Positions 52,908 through 62,175 of a DNA stretch of 64,000 nucleotides are shown one piece after another. This DNA comes from Sulfurospirillum diekertiae (lineage in GTDB: Bacteria > Campylobacterota > Campylobacteria > Campylobacterales > Sulfurospirillaceae): the NCBI RefSeq assembly GCF_002162315.1, contig NZ_CP021416.1:1376207-1440206 (forward strand), read 5' to 3'. A program made the position numbers and the translations under genes. Numbering within the stretch: the stretch's first letter is position 1; each line of letters opens with the position of its first letter. The notes below the pieces were generated by a model, which made no database searches, was not told the origin of the DNA, and was given only the letters and a program-made list of their open reading frames with translations.

Positions 52908-54590
52908 TTAGTAAACATACCCGATTTGTAAAAGGAGTTTTGTAGAGTGATCAGACTCGCTGGTGACCTTTTCTCCACCTACCACTCTAGCGAGTTGAGC
53001 CTTCGCAAAGAACTGTTTATAGTTTGCTTGGTAGCCTAGACCGATATCGGAGAGCTGTCTTCTTTCACTATTGGCGACTGGGTTTTCCATTTTAGCGTAG
53101 CCTGTATCGGCAAAGATACTCGCTTTATGAGCGACACCTTCAACACTTGGAAGGGCATAGAAGAGTTCTGCTCCTAGAAGGTAACCATCTTCTGCACTGT
53201 GCTCACTATCTGGAAAAGCTCTTACCCCATACGCTCCTCCTAAGGAGAAGTCTTCTGAACCATCAAGGTTTTTATTGCCCAGCGCTTTTTGAAATCTTAG
53301 GCTTGTGGTAAGGGAGTATTCGGGATTAAATAAAATAGCTTTTTCAATACTTCCACTGACTTTGGTATAGTCTCCATCCGTTCGTGCTCCAGCTTGATCG
53401 AGGGCACGTGCAGCATCATCTTTAAAACTTAAATTACCTTGGGTCAGTGTCATGCTTGCATTGGTTGAACTTTCTAAACCAAAGAGCATACAGCTTCGTG
53501 TATAGGCTAAAGTTAGATTAGCCGCATTGGACTCTTTTTTCGTCACCGTGTCGGTACTGCGCACTTCATCTTTCATGTTTTTATGGGCGTAGCCTAAACT
53601 AATATCAAAGGTTTCTTGGCGTGATTTAATCATCGGATAAATCAAAGAAGCTTCCAATGTTGTTGAATGACCGAGTGCATCCAAAGCGGCATACTCTTCT
53701 GCTAAGGAGTACGTTGTTCTTGATGCACTGATTTCACCTCTAAGACCATTACTCATCAGTGGGAAGTTATAGTAAGCTTTTCCATTTTTAAGATCACCTG
53801 TTGTAGACATTACGCCATTGATGCCTAGTTTATCTCCGTATCCCAAAGGAGAGTTAGCACTTAAGCCTACATTGGTTCTATAACGTCCTGTGTATTTACT
53901 GCCATAGTTATCCCCTACAATATAAGCACTGTAAGGATTCGTGGCTTCAGTGGTCATATCAAAGTCGGATGTTCCTACTTCTGCTCCTGGTTTAACATCG
54001 GCTCCTGTGACTTTCACACCAGGAGTATCATTGATGATCAGCATGGCTCGCTCTAGGGTGCTGGTACTGACAATATTATCGCCTTTAATAGCATCAAGCA
54101 TTGCTTGAACTTGGGTATCAGAGACTAAAGAGCTATTGTTAAGATAAAAGGCTCCATAGTTTCCTTCAATGACGGCTATTTCTAAGATACCTTCACTTAT
54201 ACTTTGTTTAGGGATATACGCTCGTGCTACGAAGTAGCCTTCTTCTCTGTATTTTTGGGTAATCAAAGAGGTTATCTTTTCGAGTTCACCTAACGTATAG
54301 CTTTTACCTTCGTAGGGTTTTAACAGTTCTTGGAGAAGTTCTAGTTTTACATGTAAAGCGCCAGTGAGTTTAAATCCTTTGATCTCGACACTCTTTCCTC
54401 CCATATCGCTCATGACTGGTTTTAGTTCTTGTGTGGGGATGGAAGGGATAGCATTATTCATCCCACGGTCTACCTCTTTGAGTGGTTGGACTTGTTTTTC
54501 TATATCACCGATCGTGGGTGCGGCGCCAAAGAGGAGTCCGCTTGTTGCGAGTGATAGGGTTATAATGCTTTTTAGTTTTAATGTTCTCAT
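52908..54590 (-). CDS. Two-partner secretion transporter TpsB (ShlB/FhaC/HecB family)
   Basis: A 560-residue outer-membrane protein. It has a signal peptide (SIITLSLATSGLLFGAA), a POTRA-type region (residues about 65-150, with VEIKGFKLTGA and GYFVARAYIPKQ) and a second POTRA around residues 155-200. A 16-strand barrel with strands ending in aromatic residues closes with LLQIGYVY. The conserved VRGY loop motif appears as YGVRAFPDSEHSAEDGYLLG. It exports the adjacent TpsA. It lies 12 bases after tpsA on the same strand. A TTACATGTAA copy at 54347 encodes Leu-His-Val. Confidence 0.92.
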   Translation of the reverse strand: MRTLKLKSIITLSLATSGLLFGAAPTIGDIEKQVQPLKEVDRGMNNAIPSIPTQELKPVMSDMGGKSVEIKGFKLTGALHVKLELLQELLKPYEGKSYTLGELEKITSLITQKYREEGYFVARAYIPKQSISEGILEIAVIEGNYGAFYLNNSSLVSDTQVQAMLDAIKGDNIVSTSTLERAMLIINDTPGVKVTGADVKPGAEVGTSDFDMTTEATNPYSAYIVGDNYGSKYTGRYRTNVGLSANSPLGYGDKLGINGVMSTTGDLKNGKAYYNFPLMSNGLRGEISASRTTYSLAEEYAALDALGHSTTLEASLIYPMIKSRQETFDISLGYAHKNMKDEVRSTDTVTKKESNAANLTLAYTRSCMLFGLESSTNASMTLTQGNLSFKDDAARALDQAGARTDGDYTKVSGSIEKAILFNPEYSLTTSLRFQKALGNKNLDGSEDFSLGGAYGVRAFPDSEHSAEDGYLLGAELFYALPSVEGVAHKASIFADTGYAKMENPVANSERRQLSDIGLGYQANYKQFFAKAQLARVVGGEKVTSESDHSTKLLLQIGYVY

Positions 54591-54602
54591 CGTCTATTCC
54601 TC

Positions 54603-57600
54603 TTATCTTTGTGCCATAAAAAATTGTTGCTCTACGCCGTCTGGTAAATGCACGCCACCGTTCACCAATTGAATGAGTGAGTTTGACCATAATGGTACGC
54701 GGGTATCACCTGAGCTTGCAGTATGAAGCATCCCTTGCAATACCTCTAGTCTTACCAATTCTGATGGTGTATTATTGGATGGTATTTCCAAAGTTCGTGT
54801 TGGTTCATTAAAGAAAGGAGGTCGAACGGCTACCCCATTTTCGATATACGCAATATTGGGTTCATGAGAAATAGAAACTGTAGGGGCTAAAGTGATCATT
54901 AGAACACCATCTACATAACTTAACGTATAGTTACCACTGCTAAGCCCCATAGGTTTAATAACATAGGTTCCTTCCGTAGTAGCGCCTTGAGCGGTGCCAC
55001 CATAACTAAGAGCGCCTCCTAAAACAGAAGCGGTTTCATGGTTTACAAAACCACTGTAACTCACACCATTTCCTCCACTGTAAGCTAAGCCATCTTTTGT
55101 TTTTGAAGCATTATTAGCAGTCACGGTTAAAGAGGCAGGTGTGATAGTAAGAGAGCCATTGACAAAAGTAAGGTTATAGTTAGTGTCAACGCCATTAAGA
55201 CTTATCGTATGTTCTCCTACATCTGTACCGCCTATTGCAGTGACTCCACTTAAGACACTCTTAGTTTCACCATTAACCAGTCCTGTGGCACCAAAGCCCA
55301 ACGATTGACTCAGTCCATTGTAAACTAAAGAGCCACTATTGGCTGTTACTGTTGCGTTGGCTTTGGTGATGGTGAGTTTACCATCGACAAAGGTTAAGTT
55401 ATAGTTTCCATCCACGCCACTAGCCGTAAGCGTGTATTCACCGGCATTGGTTCCACTACCACCCGTGGTGGTCACACCGCTTAAGACACTTTCGGTTTCA
55501 CTATTTACCAGACCTGTGGCATGAAAGCCACTGATGGATTGGGTTAATCCATTATAGGTTTTCGTATCAGAATTGGCAGTGATCGTTGCATTGGCTTTGG
55601 CAATGGTGAGTTTTCCATTGACAAAGGTTAAGTTATAGTTTCCATCCACGCCACTAGCCGTAAGCGTGTATTCACCGGCATTGGTTCCACTACCACCCGT
55701 GGTGGTCACACCGCTTAAGACACTTTCGGTTTCACTATTTACCAAGCCTGTGGCATGAAAGCCACTGATGGATTGGGTTAATCCGTTATAGGTTTTCGTA
55801 TCAGAATTGGCTGTTACTGTTGCATTGGCTTTGGCAATGGTAAGAGACCCTTTTGTGTTACCGCTACTAGCTTCTGTATAGCCATTTTTAAGGATATCAA
55901 CATAAAGATTGCTGTATGTTCCTGCATTGGTATAGCTTGTTACAACATTGCTATTTGTATCTAAGAAGACATAGTCTGTTCCATAGACCCATGAAGCATG
56001 GTTTGAACCAAAAAGAGTAATTGCACTCCATAAAGAGCTTAAGTTAACAGCGTTACCACTGTATGTATACCCTAAATTGATCGTTGAAAGGGTATAACTT
56101 ACTGTCTCCGGTAACATTGTCCAAGCATGTGTTCCGCCCATACTTAAAGAGGGGGTTGCGCTTGTACCATTAATGATATCCCAGCCTACATCAGCAAAAG
56201 TGCTAAAGAGTTGAAGTTCTGCGGTTGTTTTTCCAGTCCCACCTGAAGAGCTACTCTGTCCACTGGTTTCGGTGTTCCAAAAGCTAGCTATGATGGTCCC
56301 AGTATCGTTATATCCTACCAATCCACCAACATCATTCGTTCCGCTCACACCGCCTGTAGCATAAGCATTGGTAATGGTTCCATGATAGTTATATCCCACC
56401 AATCCTCCGACAAGATTCGTCCCGCTTACACTACCTGTGGCATAGGAATCGGTAATCGTTCCATAATTGATTCCCACCAATCCTCCGACTTGAAACGGTC
56501 CATTCACACTAGCCATGGCATAGGAGTCGGTAATGGTTCCTTGATAGTTCAATCCCACCAATCCTCCAACAGTATTAGTAGTTCCGCTCACACTACCAGT
56601 AGCGTAAGTATCTGATATGGTTCCATAATTATTATATCCCACCAATCCTCCAACATAGTTGTGTCCCATGATATTTACATTGGTTAACCCGATATTCTCA
56701 ATCACAGCCCCTGTTCCTGCATAGCCAATAAGCCCTACATTATCTGAACTTGAGCGATTAATCGTTAAACTATCAATGACATAGCCTTTTCCATCAAGTG
56801 TTCCCGTGAAGTTGTTGGTACTATCTCCAATCGGTACAAACCCAGTGCTACTCCACATGCCATCGTTTGCATAGGTGATGTTGTTAGATAGAGTGTATGA
56901 CGCGCTTAAGTTCATTGCCATGAGTTGAAGTTGGTGGTCGTTGGTGATGGTCGTAGAGTATTCGCTTCGTAAAAATGGTCGAGTAGAGCCCTCTATCATA
57001 TACCAAGCGCCTGTATTACTGAAATCAAACCCTGTATAAGTTGCTTGAGTAAAGGCATTTATCGTAGAAGTTGAACTGTAAATGCCCGTAAGCGTTGCCG
57101 AACCTTGGTTCAGTTCTATGCCAGTTGTTTTTCCACTGGTATCAATGTCCCAATAACTATTGGAAATAGTTCCAAAATTATAACCTATCAGCCCACCAAT
57201 TAAAGTACCACTACCATTGACACCTCCTGCGGCATAGGCGTTGGTGATCGTTCCCTTATTGCTTCCCACGAGTCCACCGACAGTATTGTTTCCATGCACA
57301 TTGACTATGGCATAGACATTGGAAAGAGTTCCAGAAGAGTTATATCCCACTAATCCACCAACAGTATTAAGATTCCCATGAACACTTCCAGTTGCATAGA
57401 CATTGGCGATCGTTCCACCGTTGTTATACCCCACCAATCCGCCCACCTTATTACTTCCAGTGATAGTAACATCACTCAGCCCGATATTTTTAATGGTTGA
57501 ACTTGGGCCAATAACACCAAAGAGTCCTACATTATCGGTATATAAACGGTTAATCATTAAGTTATCGATTGTATAGCCCTTTCCATCCAATGTTCCCGTA

Positions 57601-58988
57601 AATTGATTAGTATCATCTCCAATCGGTACAAACCCTGCCCCACTGTTCCAAGGAGTACCTGACGCGTCAATGTTGGCACCTAATGCATACTTTCCCGCTA
57701 AGGCGGTGTTAATCCATTGGAGTTGATACGGGTTATAGACCATCACTTTGCCATTGGCTCCAAAGACAACTTTATTCGTTGTATTAGCTGCATTAAAGTA
57801 GACACCACCATTGGTTGTATTGGTATTAGCGATGGTGGCATTGACGTAGATGGCATTGTCGGCATGGAGTGTTAATTGTGAGGTGGTTGCCCATGTAATA
57901 TCTGAATTTACTGTAATGTCACCTGTATCACTTCCTGCACTGGTTGTGGTGATAGTGGCATCACCTAGTGCAAGTTGCCCTTCAAGGGTTGTGGCTAACG
58001 CCGCATCAATGGTGACATTCACAGGATCAATCAACCACTCTTTGGCTTTAATACGTGTTCCATCTTTTACATGTAAAGCCTCTCCACTGGTTTCAACAAA
58101 GCCCTCATTTGCTTCAATGGTTCCTGTAAGGTTGGTGGTTCCACCATGGGCATAGAGTTCTACTGTGCCTGTGATATCATCTAGGTAGTTCGCTTCAATA
58201 ACACCAGTATTGTTCACGACACCTTTTAAGAGTTCATTCGCAGCATTGGTCGTAAGATAAATCTTTCCACCATCGGCGATGATCGCTCCTTTATTTTCCA
58301 CTAAAGCATCTAAGACACCTTTATCGACTTTGAGGTTAACTAAGGAGTTTCCATTAAGATTAATGGTGGCTTCATTAGCTCCCGTTAACGTAATGGTTCC
58401 TTTAATGGCTTTAATCGTCCCTTCATTGGAGACACTGTTGGCAAGCAGTGATGCGTAACCGCCATTGTTAATATCAATGGTTCCTAAGTTAATGACCGAA
58501 GCGGTTGAATCACCTTTAAAACTATAGTTTCCTGCTTGGAAGTCTGCGTCACTTAAGGATTGGGTGGTAGCTAAAAGTCCTGAGGTATTGATAGAGGCAT
58601 TTTTACCGAATAGCACACCATTAGAATTAAGTATCCATACTTGACCATTAGCATTCAGTGCTCCATCAATCACACTTTTTTCATTACCTACGATTCTGTT
58701 TAATGTGATGGAAGAGACATTGGGTTGATTGAAGTTAACGGTTTCGGATGATCCGATGGAGAAGGTATTCCAGTTGATAGAGGCTTTATTGGTACTTTGA
58801 TGAATGGTGGTGGTGGTTCCGCTTTGAATAATGTTCGCATTCCCACTGGTGACAACTCCACCCAAGGGTGCAGAGTGTAGCAGTGTGGTACTGGCTATAA
58901 AAGCCGATACTACCAACGATATTTTTCCGCCTTTGAGGATACGAAAACGTGAACCGTAGTCACATAGTTGTAGATAAGCGTTACGCAT
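54603..58988 (-). CDS. Two-partner secretion exoprotein TpsA (filamentous hemagglutinin-type adhesin) with GLUG and MBG repeats
   Basis: A 1461-residue secreted protein. An extended signal peptide (residues 1-40, ending TTLLHSAP) precedes the TPS domain, with NIIQSGTTTTIHQSTNKASI and the WILNSNGVLFGKNA motif (NPNG position). Residues about 440-960 hold two FTGTLDGKGY units, each followed by GLUG repeats of the type VGGLVGYN-GTITDSYATGSV. Residues about 1040-1400 hold four MBG-like units, two nearly identical. It is probably a cell-surface or released adhesin. Repeat-rich and Asn/Thr/Gly-heavy composition differs from its neighbours. It is divergent from the sensor kinase gene. A TTACATGTAA copy at 58067 encodes Leu-His-Val. 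Confidence 0.92.
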   Translation of the reverse strand: MRNAYLQLCDYGSRFRILKGGKISLVVSAFIASTTLLHSAPLGGVVTSGNANIIQSGTTTTIHQSTNKASINWNTFSIGSSETVNFNQPNVSSITLNRIVGNEKSVIDGALNANGQVWILNSNGVLFGKNASINTSGLLATTQSLSDADFQAGNYSFKGDSTASVINLGTIDINNGGYASLLANSVSNEGTIKAIKGTITLTGANEATINLNGNSLVNLKVDKGVLDALVENKGAIIADGGKIYLTTNAANELLKGVVNNTGVIEANYLDDITGTVELYAHGGTTNLTGTIEANEGFVETSGEALHVKDGTRIKAKEWLIDPVNVTIDAALATTLEGQLALGDATITTTSAGSDTGDITVNSDITWATTSQLTLHADNAIYVNATIANTNTTNGGVYFNAANTTNKVVFGANGKVMVYNPYQLQWINTALAGKYALGANIDASGTPWNSGAGFVPIGDDTNQFTGTLDGKGYTIDNLMINRLYTDNVGLFGVIGPSSTIKNIGLSDVTITGSNKVGGLVGYNNGGTIANVYATGSVHGNLNTVGGLVGYNSSGTLSNVYAIVNVHGNNTVGGLVGSNKGTITNAYAAGGVNGSGTLIGGLIGYNFGTISNSYWDIDTSGKTTGIELNQGSATLTGIYSSTSTINAFTQATYTGFDFSNTGAWYMIEGSTRPFLRSEYSTTITNDHQLQLMAMNLSASYTLSNNITYANDGMWSSTGFVPIGDSTNNFTGTLDGKGYVIDSLTINRSSSDNVGLIGYAGTGAVIENIGLTNVNIMGHNYVGGLVGYNNYGTISDTYATGSVSGTTNTVGGLVGLNYQGTITDSYAMASVNGPFQVGGLVGINYGTITDSYATGSVSGTNLVGGLVGYNYHGTITNAYATGGVSGTNDVGGLVGYNDTGTIIASFWNTETSGQSSSSGGTGKTTAELQLFSTFADVGWDIINGTSATPSLSMGGTHAWTMLPETVSYTLSTINLGYTYSGNAVNLSSLWSAITLFGSNHASWVYGTDYVFLDTNSNVVTSYTNAGTYSNLYVDILKNGYTEASSGNTKGSLTIAKANATVTANSDTKTYNGLTQSISGFHATGLVNSETESVLSGVTTTGGSGTNAGEYTLTASGVDGNYNLTFVNGKLTIAKANATITANSDTKTYNGLTQSISGFHATGLVNSETESVLSGVTTTGGSGTNAGEYTLTASGVDGNYNLTFVDGKLTITKANATVTANSGSLVYNGLSQSLGFGATGLVNGETKSVLSGVTAIGGTDVGEHTISLNGVDTNYNLTFVNGSLTITPASLTVTANNASKTKDGLAYSGGNGVSYSGFVNHETASVLGGALSYGGTAQGATTEGTYVIKPMGLSSGNYTLSYVDGVLMITLAPTVSISHEPNIAYIENGVAVRPPFFNEPTRTLEIPSNNTPSELVRLEVLQGMLHTASSGDTRVPLWSNSLIQLVNGGVHLPDGVEQQFFMAQR
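55378..55845 (-). repeat. Two near-identical 234-bp tandem units (MBG domains) in tpsA
   Basis: Two adjacent 78-codon units, from TIAKANAT to FVxGKL, differ at only a few bases. The offset was measured between CCATCGACAAAGG at 55381 and CCATTGACAAAGG at 55615, which is 234 bases. Two more divergent MBG units continue at lower coordinates. Near identity implies recent duplication or gene conversion, and a site for length variation. Confidence 0.85.
56290..57470 (-). repeat. GLUG-type repeat array in tpsA
   Basis: About nine units of VGGLVGYN-x-GTI-x-YATGSV-x form two blocks, each preceded by a FTGTLDGKGY / INR segment (one centred near 57600, one near 56790). The whole FTGTLDGKGY-plus-GLUG module therefore appears duplicated within the gene. 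At the DNA level units are diverged, with shared 10-15-base words. Confidence 0.75.
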
Positions 58989-59181
58989 TTGTTTACCTTA
59001 TGATTTTAGGATGTTTTTACTAAAATTACAACTCAATGGGAATCATTGGTTGTGACATTTCTCTTTGAATATATTGTATCTTTCACGCGTTACGTGTGGC
59101 GTTATATTTTGAAAGATGTACGATTATTTATAAAATTTATCGTACGCAAGGTATACTTTTAGAAAAAAGGCGTAGGTAACA
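58989..59181. promoter_or_regulatory. Divergent intergenic region between tpsA and the sensor kinase gene
   Basis: 193 bases with no gene. It holds a GTACGAT / ATCGTAC inverted repeat (59118-59124 and 59139-59145) separated by 14 AT-rich bases, close to the kinase start. A CACGCGTTACGTG partial palindrome lies near 59091. AAGG serves as the tpsA ribosome binding site on the minus strand. These could be sites for the adjacent response regulator, but this is inference only. Confidence 0.4.
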
Positions 59182-60942
59182 ATGCAACAATTTCTTCTGT
59201 GGTGTCTGTGTATTTTCTCTTTGTCGGCAGCTCCTATTGAGATAGGGCAGAGGAGTGATGTCTCTATCTTAGAACATGCAGAAATTTATATCGAGCAAGA
59301 TGCAAAGTTTAAAGTAGGAGATGTTCCCTCACAGGACTTTTTTAGACCGTATGATTCCAACTTTATCACACGAGGATATACCGACGATGAAGCTGTGTGG
59401 CTGCACTTTAGTCTTAAAAATGATAGCCATGAAGTGATCAAACGCTTTTTACATGTAAACAATTCTATGCTCGATAGTATTGTGCTATACACAAGTAGTG
59501 GGGATGTTTATACCCGTGGTGTGATGTATCTTCCTCCTATTGGTGATACTTTAGACTATTCTTTTTTAATTCAATTAAACCCTTTAGAAGAGCAAAGCTT
59601 CTATCTCAAAGTGCTCAGTAACAGTTGTGCAACCTACTTTAACCTTTATGCCGAAAGTGAAGATGTGTTGTGGAAAAAAAACTTAAATAAACAGCTGATT
59701 TTAACATTCCTGTTTTCCATTATGGGAACGCTCCTTGTCTATAATATGTTTATTAATTTTTTTACAAAAGAACGTGTTTATTTTATGTATATCCTCTATA
59801 TAGGTGTGACACTTTACAATGCTCTTTCATATACAGGGATGCTTTTTGTTGTTATGAAGCCTTTTTTTTCCAATAAAAATATGGTTGCATGGTCTGCTAT
59901 TGATACGTATTTAGGACCCTTGTATACTCTTGCTATACCTATTTCTGTATTGTTTTTTATACTAGATTTTATGCACATTGAACGCTATACAAAAATTTAT
60001 CTCAGCTTTAAATATTTGATTCTAGTATTTGTCGGTTTTGCTTTCATCTTTCTGTTTAGCAGTTATGATCTTTATGAGTGGATTATGTATTATATGTGCC
60101 TCATTTCACTCTATATTTTAGCAATTGCGGTTTATCTGGTTTATAAAAAAGAAGAGAATAGTATCTATTTTTTAGTGAGTTGGGGTGTAAATACTACAGG
60201 GACATTTCTATTTTTACTTTACAATATGGGAATCTACATTCCTCTCAACGGAGAATACTGGTACTTTTATGAGTTGAGCGTGGTCTTTGAGGGACTTGTG
60301 TTTTCCATCATTCTTTCCAAAAGGCTCAACCACACTAAAACACTTGCAAGTTCTTTATCAACATATCAGGTTTTAGTGAGGGAATTGCATCACCGTGTTA
60401 AAAACAATCTTCAGTTTATCGTTTCACTCTACCGTTTAAAACTGCGTAAATACTTGGATGCTGATGGTAAAATCATGCTAGCTGAAGCAGAACAAAATGT
60501 CCGCTCCATTGGTAAAATTCATGAGATTCTTTATGCGCATCAGGACATCACAGCCTTGGATGCCAATGATTACTTTGAAGAACTGATCGCTGAAATCAAA
60601 CGAGGGTATCCCCATACGCACATTGAAATTGAGATCAATGCGAAAGAGAGTTTACTACTTGATCAAGCGATCTATTGTGGGCTAGTGGTAAATGAGCTGG
60701 TCACCAATGCACTCAAATACGCCTTTGATGAACAAGGTGGCACCATCATCGTTTCACTTGAAAAAGAACAGGCTACATTTATCTTAAAAATTGAAGACAA
60801 TGGAAGAGGATTTGATGTGAATGCCCAGCAAAGCTCCTTTGGAATCTCACTGGTTGAAAGACTGGTACAAGATGAATTGAACGGTAAAGTGAATTTTAAA
60901 AGCAGTGAGAAAGGAACACAATGCCTTATATCGTGGCGCTAA
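59182..60942 (+). CDS. Membrane sensor histidine kinase (7TMR-DISM, HisKA_2 type)
   Basis: A 586-residue kinase. A signal peptide (FLLWCLCIFSLSAAP) is followed by a periplasmic 7TMR-DISMED2-like sensor (residues about 20-165, with YTDDEAVWLHFSLKN). Seven membrane helices cover about residues 170-380. The phosphoacceptor is in VRELHHRVKNNLQFIVSLYR (HisKA_2), and the ATPase has VVNELVTNALKYAFDEQGG and DNGRGFD. It probably phosphorylates the response regulator encoded next to it on the other strand. The two stop codons overlap. A TTACATGTAA copy at 59449 encodes Leu-His-Val. Confidence 0.92.
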   Translation: MQQFLLWCLCIFSLSAAPIEIGQRSDVSILEHAEIYIEQDAKFKVGDVPSQDFFRPYDSNFITRGYTDDEAVWLHFSLKNDSHEVIKRFLHVNNSMLDSIVLYTSSGDVYTRGVMYLPPIGDTLDYSFLIQLNPLEEQSFYLKVLSNSCATYFNLYAESEDVLWKKNLNKQLILTFLFSIMGTLLVYNMFINFFTKERVYFMYILYIGVTLYNALSYTGMLFVVMKPFFSNKNMVAWSAIDTYLGPLYTLAIPISVLFFILDFMHIERYTKIYLSFKYLILVFVGFAFIFLFSSYDLYEWIMYYMCLISLYILAIAVYLVYKKEENSIYFLVSWGVNTTGTFLFLLYNMGIYIPLNGEYWYFYELSVVFEGLVFSIILSKRLNHTKTLASSLSTYQVLVRELHHRVKNNLQFIVSLYRLKLRKYLDADGKIMLAEAEQNVRSIGKIHEILYAHQDITALDANDYFEELIAEIKRGYPHTHIEIEINAKESLLLDQAIYCGLVVNELVTNALKYAFDEQGGTIIVSLEKEQATFILKIEDNGRGFDVNAQQSSFGISLVERLVQDELNGKVNFKSSEKGTQCLISWR

Positions 60943-61598
60943 AGATTCATCTTATAGCCACTGTATTTGACAATCTCAAAAGTGAGTTCGGGTAGTTTGG
61001 TGCGAATACGGTGCAAGAGCTGTCGCCTGGTTGTATTGGAGACACTTTCATCATACCAAATGACATCATCGATGTACGATAGCGGAACAACACGGCCTCT
61101 ACTGTTGAGTAAGAGTAAAAAAAGTTGTTGCTCTTTGGATGCTAGAACAATGTGTGTATCGTGAAGAAAAAGCTGTTGGAGTTTGGTATCGTAGATATAC
61201 CCATAGCCTATGTCTAAAAGTACTTGGTCAACATCTAATTTTAAAGCGCATAGTTTCAAAGAAGCCACCAAATCTTCTTCCCTGAAAGGCTTTAAAATAT
61301 AACCAGAAACGTTCAGTTCTGAAGCTCTCGCTAATGTAGGTTCATCGCTATAAGATGTTAAAAAGATAAGTTGCGAATGGTACAGGTGCTGTAACGTTCT
61401 AGCCGTATCGATGCCATCCACTAGCCCTTTAATATGAATGTCTGCCAGTAAAATATGTAAGGTATGTTTATGCGCAATTTTCAAAGCACTGGGCATATCT
61501 GAAGCAATGAAACCGTTAAACCCTACTAAATCATCCACAATACTTTTAATATCAAGTGCGATAATAGGATCATCTTCTAAGATAAGAACATTAACCAT
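60939..61598 (-). CDS. Response regulator with winged-helix output domain
   Basis: A 219-residue regulator. The receiver domain has VLILEDDPIIALDI at its start, the phospho-Asp in HILLADIHIKG, LTSYSDE with the switch Thr or Ser, and YILKPFREEDL with the conserved Lys. The C-terminal 90 residues form an OmpR/PhoB-like winged helix (LLLLNSRGRVVPLSYIDDVIW, RRQLLHRIRTKL). The ATG at 61598 is chosen because the receiver strand begins at once; longer in-frame readings upstream add unrelated sequence. It is convergent with the kinase gene, with stops overlapping. Confidence 0.9.
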   Translation of the reverse strand: MVNVLILEDDPIIALDIKSIVDDLVGFNGFIASDMPSALKIAHKHTLHILLADIHIKGLVDGIDTARTLQHLYHSQLIFLTSYSDEPTLARASELNVSGYILKPFREEDLVASLKLCALKLDVDQVLLDIGYGYIYDTKLQQLFLHDTHIVLASKEQQLFLLLLNSRGRVVPLSYIDDVIWYDESVSNTTRRQLLHRIRTKLPELTFEIVKYSGYKMNL

Positions 61599-61663
61599 GA
61601 GAATTTCCTTACAGGAAGTGGTAGTTCTAGTATAACACGCTTGCGTTATGCCTTGGGTTATAT

Positions 61664-61963
61664 TTAGAAAAACAACCAAACCAGTAAAGCAATTCCGAAA
61701 CTAAGATTGAACCAGCTTACACCATCTTCAAAGAGGTAAATGAGGAGGTCATAATTGTAGCTCTCAATCCTTGTTGGATGCATTGCCAAACCATTTTGTG
61801 CAAAATGAACAATGTCTGTTGCGTAAAAATAAGCGATGATTTCAGGAGCAATAAAAAAGAGAATAATTCCTAAAGCACTCCAAAGAGTTTTTTTAGGTTT
61901 CATATCGCTAAGGGCTTTTCGTGTGGCAGGGTGGCGCGCTATTTTTTGGAGTTTATCTCTCAC
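61664..61963 (-). CDS. Small hypothetical membrane protein
   Basis: A 99-residue protein with a basic N-terminus (MRDKLQKIARHPATRKALSD). Two hydrophobic helices follow, TLWSALGIILFFIAPEIIAYF at the middle and WFNLSFGIALLVWLFF at the C-terminus. I do not recognise a family. The gene lies between the response regulator and tRNA-Gly, all on the minus strand. AAAGG-like sequence (CAAAGG) occurs upstream of the ATG. Confidence 0.65.
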   Translation of the reverse strand: MRDKLQKIARHPATRKALSDMKPKKTLWSALGIILFFIAPEIIAYFYATDIVHFAQNGLAMHPTRIESYNYDLLIYLFEDGVSWFNLSFGIALLVWLFF

Positions 61964-61989
61964 GAAAGACCTTTGGGAAGTTTTGAATG

Positions 61990-62064
61990 TGGAGCGGGTG
62001 ACGGGAATCGGACCCGCTACTTTCAGCTTGGGAAGCTAACACTCTACCAATGAGTTACACCCGC
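61990..62064 (-). tRNA. tRNA-Gly, anticodon CCC
   Basis: The minus strand folds into a 75-base cloverleaf including encoded CCA. The acceptor stem is GCGGGTG / CACCCGC with discriminator T. The D arm is ACTC-ATTGGTA-GAGT. The anticodon stem TTAGC / GCTGA closes the loop TTCCCAA, giving anticodon CCC. The T stem is GCGGG / CCCGT. The T loop reads TCCGATT, so position 55, nearly always T (pseudouridine), is C. It decodes GGG. All stems pair, so the gene appears functional despite the unusual T loop. Confidence 0.93.
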
Positions 62065-62139
62065 ATTTTAGAGGTGACATTATAGCATATCAAACTGATG
62101 TATACTTTTACATGTAAAAATTTTAGTTTGAAAGTGGAG

Positions 62140-62145
62140 TATAAT
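62140..62145 (+). promoter_or_regulatory. TATAAT box upstream of the MbfA-like gene
   Basis: A perfect TATAAT sits 31 bases before the ATG at 62176, with no well-spaced -35 hexamer. A TTACATGTAA copy (62108-62117) lies 22 bases upstream of it, in the position of a possible upstream operator. AAAGGAG is the ribosome binding site. Confidence 0.5.
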
Positions 62146-62175
62146 GTTTGAGCATTAAATGGCAAAGGAGCTAAG

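Noticed and set aside
55330-57470. Repeated DNA resembling a CRISPR or satellite array
   Set aside because: Units are in frame, encode GLUG and MBG protein repeats, and vary in length; there is no short repeat with unique spacers.
57850-58155. About 100-codon plus-strand open frame inside tpsA
   Set aside because: It is an antisense shadow of the repetitive, codon-biased adhesin gene with no ribosome binding site or recognisable protein.
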